Position numbers and translations under genes: made by a program
Shown here: positions 13,301 to 26,300 of the stretch, piece by piece
Layout of the letters: each line of letters begins with the position of its first letter
Numbering within the stretch: the stretch's first letter is position 1
The notes under the pieces: generated by a model
What the model was told of the DNA's origin: nothing
Databases searched by the model: none
What the model saw: the letters and a program-made list of their open reading frames with translations, nothing else
Source: Diadema setosum
Lineage: Eukaryota; Echinodermata; Echinoidea; Diadematoida; Diadematidae
Reading direction: 5' to 3'
DNA length: 64,000 nt
Assembly: GCA_033980235.1 (NCBI GenBank)
Contig: CM067080.1
Coordinates: forward strand, 372,001-436,000

Positions 13301-14334
13301 TTTTTCAAACAGGACATATTTGTTCTATGACATAACCCCTTAAACCTTTCCTTGTGTCTGCCTTTGACGATGTTGATATTGACAGACCTTAATTCAAAGA
13401 ATGAGTCGTAAACATTGAAAGACGCAGGAAGATTATTCTGGACCAGACATGAAAAATAGTGGAAAACTATAAAGATTTACATTTGTTTACATTTTATTAC
13501 CGTTGAGTATCGCAGCTTACACGACCCTGTCACGAAATGGTGATTAAAACCACATCCTGCTTCATGACGAACTGGTGAATGTTCACCTGATAACATTTTC
13601 GATTTCCAAAGAAGATCTTCAAACATTTCTGGAAGTAAACTCTTTTTATTGTGGAGCCCCTCCCCTTTTTTTCGAAGAGCCTAGGAAGAAAAAAAAAAGA
13701 GACTTGTTGCACCCGATAAAAAAATCCGACTCAAATATGAGTAGAAAAAAAATCGACATAAGTCTTATGTGATTTCATCGTTCTTAATATTCCAGAATCC
13801 CTTTTTTATTGCCTATTTACATTTAAAACTCTCTTACATCTGGTCACTGAACTCAAGTAGAATAACTCAATTATAATGGGCATAGTCTGTGTGCACTCTG
13901 TTCAACAGCAAGGCAGGAGCAGTTTCTGCTTTCTTTAAGGTCGCTTCTTCCGATAATCAGAAGGGAGGGATTGCCAATTCGGAGTTAGCTCGTTAAAGAC
14001 ATCTATTTATGGGGGTTTTGGTGAATGCAGTCTGGGCAGAACCGCTATAACCTTTGAGGGTGGTCATGTGGTCGTCACGCAGCCGTTGGTTGAGGAAGCG
14101 AGGTCATGCGGCCCGGGCCCGACATTAAATAAGAGTTTTCCTGGGTTGTGTACCAACTGCATGTACTCAGTGTCCCGCGCCATAATGTGTTCTCTTCAAT
14201 CTTTGGGTTATTGATGAGGGCGCTGTCCGTGGCCATTTAGTGTCGACCGTCGACAGTCATACCTGCCTTAGCGGACACATGTCTATGGCGGCCACGTGTC
14301 TATAGTGGCTACCTGCCGTATATTGCCATTAACC

Positions 14335-14386
<52 letters not shown>

Positions 14387-17300
14387 AGGTCATGCTAATA
14401 GCCCTTTCTGTAGCGGTCACCTGTCTATAACGGCCGCTTTTATCGTCTCCCTTGGGTAGCCGCTTGCACAGCTTGCACTAGGATGCTTCTCATAGATGTA
14501 CGTGTTTGAAATTTTGTCACAGAGAAACATGGGAATGTACATGGGATTAGAAGCAAAATAATTTGTCTGGATTGCCGTAGAGTGCCGTGAAGATTAAGCA
14601 CACTCATCTCCTGATAATCATTATTGGAGAGCGATACTTACGACTTGATCATCCCAAGAGCTAGACATGACGAAAGGTCCACGAGTCCAGCAACCCATGA
14701 ACTATTCACCAAGTAAAACAGGCCCATGAACTAGGCATTAGATAAATTAGGCCCATGAGCTTGACACTGGGCAAATAAGGCTCACGAGCTCAACACTACG
14801 TACGTTCATACCCGTAATGCAATGTAAAGCTCGTGCCTAGTGTCTAGCTCTTGGACCGTATAGCTCATGGGCCTATTTTAGTTGATGTTAAGCTCATGGG
14901 TCTTGTTCTCTTAGTGTCTAGCACGTGGGTTGTATGACTCTTTGGCCTATGACTCGTGGGCTGTATGGCTCGTGGGCTGTATGGCTCGTGGGTGTCGAGC
15001 TCGTGACGTACACCCCTTATGACGGGTACTAAAATCACTCTTGACGTCAAGCCTTGACGCAACTGATTTCTCCTAAAAAATGTGCTTCACAGCGATTGTG
15101 GCCGCTCAACGTCAGGTAACCATGGTCATCAGCGGGCAGTGGCAAAACAACCAGCGGACATCCTTTCCCCTAACATCTTAGTTACTTGCAGTATCCGCAG
15201 AAAGTTTAAATCTTAGCAGATTGGGACGAAAGCAGCAATAGGAAGTCACATGTTGCCAATAAAGATAAAGAAGAAGAAATAGAAGGAAAATTAGAAACAT
15301 TCTTATCACCTGAAAGGGAAATTAATATTTTGATTTAACGATACACCTGACAGATCAAAAATAGAAGGGTGGTCACATGTCGGTGATAACTTCGCTCAAG
15401 TGGGAATTTTAAATGACAGCTTCTAATCATCTTGACACCATTTGTGGCAAAGCTTGTTCTAAAACGCATACCCTCTTGCTCTCTCAATAACGACTGAAGC
15501 TACCGACCAGTTGTTCTTGTAGTTCCATGTACGGTAGCCTCAAAGCGTCACACCCCAAACAATAACTAGCTGGCTTCCTCTCTCTAAGACACATTTGAAC
15601 TTTTCACCCCTCTATGTTCATGAGAGGAAAGAAATTGTCGGAGGGGAATGATTGGACGCTTCAAAAGATCGAGACGACGACGCAAAGTTAATGATCGGTA
15701 TTAACTACAGACGCTACTCGATAGCTTGTCTAATACCACTCCACTGATATGTTTACTCCGATTGCATGACGAAAGTCCTTTTATATTTGATCTCTCTTTT
15801 ACTATTATTTTCCTGTTCCTCTATTGAATTAAATGTAGTTCTATCTACTCAGCAACACTAAGGAGCGACACGGTCTGAAATGGCGAATCAATTTAAACGA
15901 CGCCTAATTATGTTGACGTCATTCTCATAGTTAAGATGTAATGTTGAATTTCCCCCTAGCGTTCTCTCGTTTTATCTTCCATGCGCGCGTCGCGTCGGTC
16001 ATGAGCGCAACTGTATCTTTCCTGCCCATATTTGGAAGAACGCTTGATTTTGCCGCGCGGAATACGCTGTCGTATTATCGCGGTGTGTCACGATGCGATT
16101 CAGTTCCGTCTTATCCACAGGGACGACACGTGTCTTATCCGTTCTGTCCTTTCGACACATTAACTCTGCCTTCTGTCAAAATGCTGTCAAGCAGAAAGAT
16201 AACATCGATTCGTCACTTCATTGTGACGTCAATGAGCAAAGAGAAACCAAAAGATGTGTATAATACTACCACTTGGCATCCATAATACAAACACATCCAG
16301 TCATTCGAATTTGAAGGGACAGTGAAATCGTTCTGTGGCGACCCACCAAGCCCCCTCTTTTAAGAACATCTTATCTACAATTTGTAATGTCATGTCTCCA
16401 TGGTAACAAGACGAGATGCCCAAAGTTGTTTGCATCTTCTTGAAATGTATCTCCGAGTGAATCTCATAGATCTTCAGAAGGAATTGTCTCTTTGCTATAA
16501 TTTGCATATTTCCTCTTTGTTAAAATACTTCTTGACAATTACACATTCTTACTATAAAGGATAGATATGGGTGAACTGAACATACCGCATTTATCATCTA
16601 AAATGTTATTGTCAAAATCTCATTCTACTTGAAGTAGCAATGCTTTTCGTTATCATTTCGGTATTGAGGACGCACGTAAAAGGTATAATCTCTTGCGCTC
16701 ATATATTGAAATAGCATCAATCGTAGAAGTGGAGGGGGGAGAGAAAAGTCACCCTTTTACGAGTTAGTTTGTCTACTGTACTGAGACGTAGAAGCACGAC
16801 CTCTACGATCACTCTAAAAGCATTCTTGCGCCGACAAAGCCCCTCTGAAGTAAGCTCTGGATTTCGTTGGTGTTTTTTATTTTTATTTTGGCACTGAGTG
16901 AGCAATTCTCTACGCGTAGCCACGTAATGGGAGTCGACTGTTTGTGGTTAGGGATCAGATAATTATAGACTTTGCAAGTAGCGCGATAAAGTCTCGCTCA
17001 CATGCTCGTTTGAAGAAAAAAAATCATGGATGTAGATTTTTTTAAAACCTTGGTTGGAGGCGACTGACAGTCGGATTGCGAAAGAAAAATTGATTGGAGC
17101 AGGCATGCGCGTGAGAAACAGCAAGTCAGTGGTATTTTGTGCGAATATGTGAGGTATACTAACGTATGGACGTGTAAGAACTGAAAGCCCTATCTACAGC
17201 ACATAAATAGTTTCGACTGTGTACTTATTTACTTATTTTCTATTTAATGTTAAAAAAAAACATACGCATTGACCTATGACTCACATTGTCTCTGTTCCAA

Positions 17301-20300
17301 AATTAGCTTTGATAATATCCATCAAAGTTTATGTGGTGTGATATAATACCAGGTCAACAATACATGGGATACCAATCTAACAGTGAACTGTTCATCAAAA
17401 TCAGTTTTATATTTATATTTTTATGACCATGTATAGCTATTTTTGTCATTTTTAGATCAGATACCCCTTGGACCCCAACATGCGCCAATGAGTTTATTTA
17501 AGTGCCCAACACATGCCGAGTTTAATGTTCCTGAAATAATTTTTCTTAGACTAGCTGATTGTGTTTTATGGTAATACTTCCGTGCTATCTTTTTGTTTTA
17601 TAGCAGGCCTCTAAAAGAGATGTTAAAACTCGGGTGTATCTACCAAAGAGGAAAAAAGAAGTGATATGAAGTCTGTTAAACAGCTGACTAATTCAAGGTG
17701 ACAAGACACGGTCTGTTCTCTTCACCTGTATAAAATGATTTACGGGGGTTAATAGGGCAGCACTCCCATCATGTGCAGATAAACTCGTAGCAGAAGATTT
17801 CAGAGTGCGGCGTCACGCCAACTGGTGTTGCAGCATTGCATTATGGGCCTTAGCCTGGCGCCACCAATGAAACTTAGGGTACTAAAGTATCCAATGGCTT
17901 GACACAACAATCCAACAAGCATAACGTGTATGCTAAGGCAAAACGTCATCTACAGATGGAAATCAAGGAAATCTAGGATTTTTTATGATTAAAACGAACT
18001 ACCTTTACAAAGAACTATTCCCTCGAGATTTGTCGACTCAGTCAATGTACATGGTCTGCGGGGAGGAAATGATTGTAGAAGTCCCATATTTTAACGGACT
18101 AACAGAGGAAGGATGTCTGTCAGCACTTGGTATAAGTTTGTCTCACGGATGACTTCGATATTTTGATGAGTAACACTTCCGCTTAAGACATGCCTTGGTT
18201 TTTACCTCCTCTAACTTCGTCTCCTTGTCGAGGAGTTTATCGTCCTTGACTTCTAGGTAAACTCCAGGGGGATCATATTGTTAACCTAGCTACCTACTCA
18301 GACAAAGCATCATTCATGTCCTTTCTCTTGGCTTCTTTTGGAAACAACAAAATATAGTAAAATGATGAACTCTCAATTTTCTAGTCTCTGGTCTTCTCTC
18401 CCTTGTCATTGCTTGTAGATCTAAATGACGTCATATCTTCTCATTGTTATTACTATTATCATTATTATTTTCTGCCTTATTTCATCATTCCATTCATCAT
18501 TGCGTTGAACTTTTTTTTACGCGATATAAAATGAAGATTATGTGATAAGTACAAACAAAATATACGAATACAAAGGTCGAAATGAAAGATTTCTATATGG
18601 CATATTACGTGATGATGTCAAGTTTTGATGTAAATCAATCTAAAGTGTGTGTCATTTTGTGTTTCTTTTCTTTGCAGATGTTTAAACCTTTTTTAAGTTA
18701 GATTTGTCATTTCGTTTTCTGACGTAGTTCAAGCTAACCTCGTGACGAACTTGTGCGACGAACCTTACTTCCGGTTTGCTTAGTCACATAATGACACATA
18801 GCACACATATTTCCCATGTCAAAATTAATTGATTATGCCGAGTAGGAAAATGCAAATCTTGTTAAGACAATTTTTCTTTGGATGGTAAAGCTCATGCATT
18901 ATTTTTTTTCCCCTTTACTATCCCCTGTTTCACGAGCAGGTTATCCCACAGTCACATGTTTGTACACGACTTGCTGAATTTAACTTTTATTCATCTTCTT
19001 ACAACACTCGGTATCTTTTAGCGGGCCACGGCTCCTTTCTCCCCCTCGGGTATTGGGGGAAGGGGCCCAGTAGAGATATCCGAAAGTTGTGAGATGACTC
19101 ACGGACACGCTTGTCTCGAATTTAGGGCAAAACCATTCAAGTACAAAGTCATCCTGTTGGAAATCATGAACTTGACGGCATGTAGCTAAAAATAAAAGCA
19201 CGTGGCGTGTGCATGCCTCCTAGGGCGTCCCGTCTCACAGCCCCGTATATAAAATTTATCTTATTCATTTCTTGTTGTTTCTCACATTCGCAGGTTTTTG
19301 GTGTCTTATGTAGATCCGTAATTACTCTGTATGACGTATACTTGCTCCTTTCATAACATCGTCATAGTTTATCACAAACCCATGAGCTAGCTTCATGACT
19401 TGTAATTAATGATATTATAATTTGATTGTTATTTGCGTGTTCTTTTGATACTGGCCTGACTGGCTTATATAGTTCACCCTCGTGTCAATGTTTTTCTCTC
19501 CTTGCATCGATTCCAACAGACCATCGATCAGGAGAAATGTTTGTTGGTGTCCACATTCCCAATGAAGACGAGCGCAGGCGCAGTAAGAAGGGGCAGCAAA
19601 ATGGGCACGCCAGCCCCGTCACGAACGGACCCACCACGCCCTCTACGCCCATCAACCACATCATGACCTTTGAGAACGGTACGAAACAAGCAATAAACAA
19701 GTACACGTTGTACTATAATATCATGTACGTTATTTTCCCCCTTTACATCAACTCTCTTATTCATTCCCTTCCTTCTGTTTTTCATGCTTCTATTTTCTTA
19801 CTTAGTTGTATCCGTCAATCATGTTCTCGGAATTTACACACATTGTACACCAATTTGCTTGACGTGCACAGCTGAATGCAACCAGCAATAATGATGCCGA
19901 ATATTTCTGCGTTCCTTTACATTTCGACAGAGCTTGGCGAGACGCCCTCACAGCGAGTACATTTCCTACTGGGCGGAGATGGGGAAGGAGATAAGGTCAC
20001 GCCCCCTGTGTACTCCGAAATGGAAGAGCTGTTTTACGACCAAGAGGGACGCCTCTTGGAGTGGAAAGAGACCGCAAGGTTTGTGGCCTTTACAGCCTTT
20101 CATAGCCAGAGTCCAATCTAAATATTCTGCCATACTGCACGAAGCGAACTGGCACTAACAGCCTTTCATAGCCAGAGTCCAGTCATATCAAATATTCTGC
20201 CAGACTGCACGAAGCGACTCGATTTCCATTCACATTTCAGGCTCGGTTATAGCTCTCTACATCATTGCTGCAAAGCAGCATTTGGTGTGGGTTAGGTTTA

Positions 20301-23300
20301 GCTCTCCATTCAAAGTGGAAGACGAACGACTTTCGACAGCCTTTTGTTTTTAACTTTGCTAAAGTTGTAAACAATCTCATGAAAACGATCTCACAGTAAG
20401 AAGAAATGAACAAAACAAGGGAAAACAATCTGAGGAACAATTTGCCGCTGAAATTTATAGTTAAATCGTTAAACGTAATGCGTAAGAATCACAAACAGAG
20501 TTAAAGTTAAGTTTTATTAATGTCATGAACTTTGACAACCTCTGTTTATGTTCATAGATGGGTGAAGTACGAGGAGAACGTGGACCATGGAGCCGGGAGA
20601 TGGAGCAAACCTCACGTGGCCACACTATCCCTACACAGTCTCTTTCAACTCAGGAAGTTTATTCGCGATGGTAGCGTGCAGCTCGATATGGAGGCAGAGG
20701 ATCTGGAGCAGATCATTGGTAAGGTCGCCTCCAAATTGGCAATATAATCATAAGATGTTAGCATGAGTGCTGTTACATTGAAAATGCTGGAATATCTCTT
20801 GAACGCCGGGTGGGGGTCGCTATCAATGTAACTTGTTACACATCCATGTCACTCCGCCCCCACCCCCCACCCCCCCCCCCCAAAAAAAAAATATAGCGTC
20901 GAAAAGGGTCTGTTTATAGACACACTGCATCGTCGACGTTTTACGGAAAGTGTTATTTTCCGATTAAATTGTAGCATAAGAAGCATAAGTTCAAAACGCC
21001 ATGTGGGATATTGTAGGCTACTTGATACCATAAAGAAAGAAGCAAATTTTGGATATGCGAAGCCCCTTGAGACGCCATGTAAGGTATACGTTACAGTAGT
21101 GATGCCATTTATGGGTGCAAGTTTGATATGCAGCAGTATGCCATTTCTAAGGTGTTAGAACGCGGATGGTTCCACATTTTCTAGAGAGCTACCCCCCCCC
21201 CCCCCCCCGGCCTTGGATTGACAACATCAGATGGGTTTTCAGCCTGACAGCTCGCGAAAATATGCGACAGAGCTGAACATCCTTATCTATTACATATTGA
21301 TACACACATCAACTTTATCAATTCGTATGATGAACATCTATTGTGTTCTTGTACATCATGGGTCCGAAATTTGAAATATTTTGATTTATTACTTTTCGTG
21401 GTATCTGCTGATCCCACTTCATGCAGACCTCACACTAGATAACCTCGTGGCAACGAATGTCCTGGAGGAGGACCAGCGAATCATCGCCCGTGAGGCCTTG
21501 CTAACTCGCCATCGCCATCACAAACAGAAGAAGAAGAAGGAGCCGGAGAACAAAGCGTACAACAAGGGCCGCAGGAAAAGCAGCATGTTCCCTGGCATGG
21601 ACCGCACCATGTCGGAGATAGGCCGCAGTCAGTCTACGGGCAACACTGGCGGCAGTATGGAGCAAGGTACGTTGAGACAAAATTCAGATCGAGTAGCTTT
21701 TCACGTGACAAGCTTTTATTGATAAAGCTTATATGTAGTACATTGTAATAGGATGCAGAGGAAGGGGCTTACAGGGGCGTAGCGACAAAACATGAACCCT
21801 ATTGATGGCAGGAACAGTGCTGAGATTACAGAGTGGGGCTAACACAATAACCGAAGCATGGCTCTTTGCTGCGTGTGTGTGGCTGTGTGAATGAGAGATG
21901 GAGAGACATTTCAAAAACCCTTGCATACTGATTGAGGATTGCTATCGAACAATTTCACAGATATCATTTGCATCAATAATATATTTAGAAAAGAATTCAT
22001 GTTGTTCTGATCTAACGTTAGGTATCAGACACCGACTATGAAATGTGCGTGATTATTATACCTGACAGCATCCGAGGGATACAATATCGTCAAATTATTA
22101 TGCTGAGAATATGTTATCTGTAGGCTATAATCGATACACAAACGTTTTATCAGTTGATGAAGAAATACGTCTACGGTTATTCTGTGCTGCTTTGTCACAC
22201 AGACGCTGCAATGAAAGAAGGTGAAATGAGGAAAAACTCCAGCGCCTCTGGTCTGGCCAAGATGTCGGAAACTGCCCGGCAAGATAGCAGAGGCTCGGTC
22301 GGTCGCGTCGGAACATCCGACAGCCTGGACCAGAAAGACAAAGAGACGAAATTAGAAAAGGTGAAAAGGAAAGGAAAAGAATAAAAAGAAGAAGGGTACG
22401 AAAAGAGGAGATGGAGAAAAATAGGAGGAGGAGGAAGAAGAAGAAGGAGAGGAAGATGAGGGTTGGAATGATTAGGAATAAAACAGAGTGTAGGCAGTTT
22501 AAAGAATTTTAAAGAAATGCTGTGACAACTGGAAGTGCAATGTAATGTGTCAAGAATGATCTTTAAGGCCTTGATAGCGGTAAACTGAAGACCATAAATT
22601 AATGGATGACAATAATACACAGATATGCAGATAACGAACAAGACAAGAAGAAAATAACCTAGGTTATAGCACTGAAGACCGATGGTAGCATTCATGCTAA
22701 TACTCTTACATAAATTCATTCATGCATTTTGTGGCAACAAGGCTGCGTACTCTGCCACATTGTGCAATATACATGTATATTATGGACTGATAAACATTCC
22801 ATAGTGTCTAGTTTTACAGGCCTACCGTATAGAAATGTCTTTTCTTAAAGAACCGGTTTAATGGTGTGCTTGAATTCAGTAATATATGGTCAAAATACAC
22901 AGTGAATTTACCCTCATGATAAATGCAACCAATGTTCTAATTGTTGCTATTTGTCATCCCCAGGCCAAGTTCCTTCGCAAGATCCCTGCCGGTGCCGAGG
23001 CGTCCAACGTACTCGTAGGCGAGGTCGACTTTGTCGAGAAGCCGATGGTCGCCTTTGTGCGTCTGTCACAGGGCAAGATCCTGTCGGAAATCACCGAAGT
23101 GCCGATCCCTACCCGATTTGTCTTCCTCCTGCTCGGCCCGCCCACGCAGGACAAGAAGAAGTACCGTGAAATCGGCCGTTGCATGGCAACGCTCATGACT
23201 GATGATGTGAGTAGAAAACTACGCAAAACAAAGAAAATATGAGAGCTATCCGTGCTGCTATCCCTCGTTTATGTTTATAATCCAGCTGGTTGATATTCTC

Positions 23301-26300
23301 CTTGAGTTGTTAGATTGACTTTTCTTCTCTTATGGAGTATCTAATATCTAATATCTCATCATGCAGGTCTTTCACGAAGTGGCCTACAAGGCAAGGAACA
23401 GAGAAGATCTCCTAGCTGGTCTCGATGAGTTCCTGGAACAAGTTACCGTCCTCCCACCAGGTGAGATCTGCAGAACCTGACAGATCTTGTTCAAACACAA
23501 AAATAGAAAGCAATAAGAAAACAGAAACATGTTTAAACGATTATCAATTTAAGTGTTCCGATGTTTATAAGCATGCAGGCAACTCTCTTACTGTGTCTAT
23601 CTCTGATAATAGGTGAACGACAGCTGCAATTCTCAGATAACCGATAAGACAACATAACGCAGGGATACAGTGAAGTTCTTCTATCAAGGACATCAGCCAA
23701 CTGCAGCTCATACCGCATTTTTTCTTTCTTTTTTTAATACCCTAGGCACGTGGGACCCCAACATCCGAATCGAGCCTCCCAAGTCGACTCAGTCTTCCGA
23801 GATGAGGAGGCAATCCCAGCACTTCATGCATCCATCGGATCTCATCAAGCACGAGGACGATGCCAAGTTTGAGCTGAAGAGAACCGGCAGGTGAGGACAG
23901 GGTCACTATTTTGAGAGGGAAAAGGGATAACAGACAAAATTTAATTGGTCCAATCAGAACAGGCAGATACCGTATCGTTCGATACGGTATGCGAGTAGAT
24001 TTATAGTTTTTGTCGATCAAGTTAGGGAAACGATTTACTGAGTGAGTTCGTAATTTTCCTGCCTTTTCCTCTTCACGTTCCAGACTGTTTGGCGGTCTGA
24101 TCAACGATATCAAGACGAAGGCGCCATTTTTCCTGAGTGATTACATTGACGCCCTCAACCTTCAATGTTTGGCCTCTTTCATCTTCATGTACATCGCCTG
24201 CATCACACCCATCATCACCTTTGGAGGGTTGCTAGGCGACGCCACAGACGACTACATCGTAAGTTTTTCGGAATTTTGTTAATTACCAACTCCCATGTTG
24301 TGTTAATTTTCACCGATTTTATCTTTTCGGTTGTCGTTCAGTGATGCCCTTCTCACGCGTCTACCCTGGTCTCGTTCTTATGCAACACTTTTTATCAGTT
24401 TCTTGAATGGTTTTATCGTTATCTTGGTTGCTAGGCTGCCTTTGAGAGTCTGATTGGAGCAGCCATTTGTGGAGTGATCTACCATCTCTTCTCTGGCCAG
24501 CCTCTCACTATCATTGGGAGTACAGGTCCCATCCTAATCTTCGAAACCATCATGTTCCAGTTATGCAGGTAGGTCCAGATTCCAGAATATCAAATCTTTC
24601 CTGTAATGTCAAATATTAGCCATGTTCTGTATAGCAGACATATCTGAATGAAATGTCGGTTACATCTTTTGCGGTTAGGTTTGTTTTTCTCCTTTTAAGA
24701 GGCAGGGTTGCACCAGATAAAATGTATTGAAACGGAAGGTCAAGGATTTCTGGTTTATTGAATGATCTACAATGGTTCGTTAAAAAAAACCAATCGTTTA
24801 TCGTTCTCATCAGTAACTTCGGAATCGACTACATCTCCTTCCGAGTTTGGATCGGGTTCTGGACCTGTGTGATCTGCGTCATCCTGGTTGCTACGGATGC
24901 CAGCGCGCTGGTGCGGTACTTCACCAGGTTCACTGAAGAGGCCTTCTCCTCTCTCATCTCCTTCATCTTCATCGTTGAGGCCTTCGAAAACCTGATCGAG
25001 ATCAACCACGAGTACCCCTTGAAGACGTGAGTTACGCAAAGAGAGAGAGAGGAAATTCTAACCATGCTGAATGTGGTGAAGAGGTTGCTACTTTGATACC
25101 TATTCTTCCTAAACGTTATTAAGTTTTTACACTAAATACCAAACAAGAATTTCATTTTTCATATTCTACCCTCCTTTTCGGTCATAAGTAATTTGTGTGT
25201 GTGTGTCTTCAGTTATTGATTTGTAATACACGCAGTAGAAGTTTGTACATGAAGACACCTCGGTGACGTCCAGTCGCCTTTAATCAGGCTTGCTTTTTGA
25301 CGATACTCTCGCACTGTCTTCTGCTTTTCAACGCGTACGTGAAGCATAGCAATTGCAGATATACAAGGCTTGTGTAATCCATACCAAACCCATTTTGTCT
25401 CACACAGTAACGTTAAGGAAGGTGAATACTTTGTGGTAGACGATCACCACATGGCCAACGTGACCGACTGCGTGTGCGAGGTGGAGAATATGACCGTCGA
25501 CCCGAACATGTACAACTGGACCGAGATCACCGAGGAAGACTGTAGCGCCATCAACGGTACCCTGTCTGAAGGCTGCAGCCATCACCCCGAGCCCACTCCC
25601 GATGTCTTCCTCTTCTCTTGCTGTCTTTTCTTTGGAACCTTCGTGCTTGCCTACGCCCTCAAGAACTTCCGCTTCAGCGATTTCTTCCCAACTAGGGTAA
25701 GCCCTCTATTGCAGAGCTATGCCTCTTTATTGCACACAAAGAAACCGGCAAGCCTGGATCCATCGCTGTACATCCATTAAATATGTCTATGACTGACAGT
25801 CAAACATAATACTTCAGGAAATGGTTAATCGTTTGAACGGTTTCGGCGTAAGGTCTCGGAGTATCTCATTTTGGGACATTTAATTTCTTAATCTGTGTAG
25901 AGCCACTGTCTCTGTCACCCGTTTTGAACGTACAAGATTTTTTAAACACATGCTATGTATGGACCGCAATCTAAGCACAATGACATTATTATATGCAAGA
26001 ATGACAAACTATAGCGTCCGTATGTGTGAAGACCTCTCTGCATCGCGGACCACAACACAGTTTTGCACGTTTCAGAGTTCTCGCTAAATCTTGGTCATTC
26101 TTTAGCCTCCCAATCTAGCTATGATTTAGTTGCCCCAAATTGTCAGTTTTACCTTAAGCAGGAAATTAGGAACCGGGCATCTGCGATTCCTTTGTACCTT
26201 CCGTAAATTCCTTTTTATATATTCATGTTATTGCTGTCACCTACTTTGTAGGTGTTTTGTAATGTGAGTCCCATAATTAGAGTTCCCCATTTTCATTTAA

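Larger units (their letters stand above)
9127..19519 (+). other. SLC4 intron 1 (10.4 kb)
   Basis: I see no exon or known gene in it. It holds a CT/TA microsatellite right after the donor, an A/TA tract (10362-10401), an interrupted 17-bp tandem repeat with poly-C/poly-A (about 14.27-14.43 kb), a foldback element (about 14.66-15.01 kb) and CpG-richer patches near 12.3-12.6 and 15.95-16.15 kb. Its size and position make it a likely place for enhancers, but none can be shown. Confidence 0.85.

Noticed and set aside
15941..16285. 114-codon plus-strand frame in a CpG-richer patch of SLC4 intron 1
   Set aside because: No motif, no family resemblance and no plausible splice to a neighbouring exon in phase.
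19426..19875. 149-codon plus-strand frame
   Set aside because: The middle is genuine SLC4 exon 2 in the right frame, but both ends are intron read-through.
22195..22719. 174-codon minus-strand frame
   Set aside because: It is the complement of SLC4 exon 6 and the purine tract behind it, giving a low-complexity Pro/Leu/Ser peptide.
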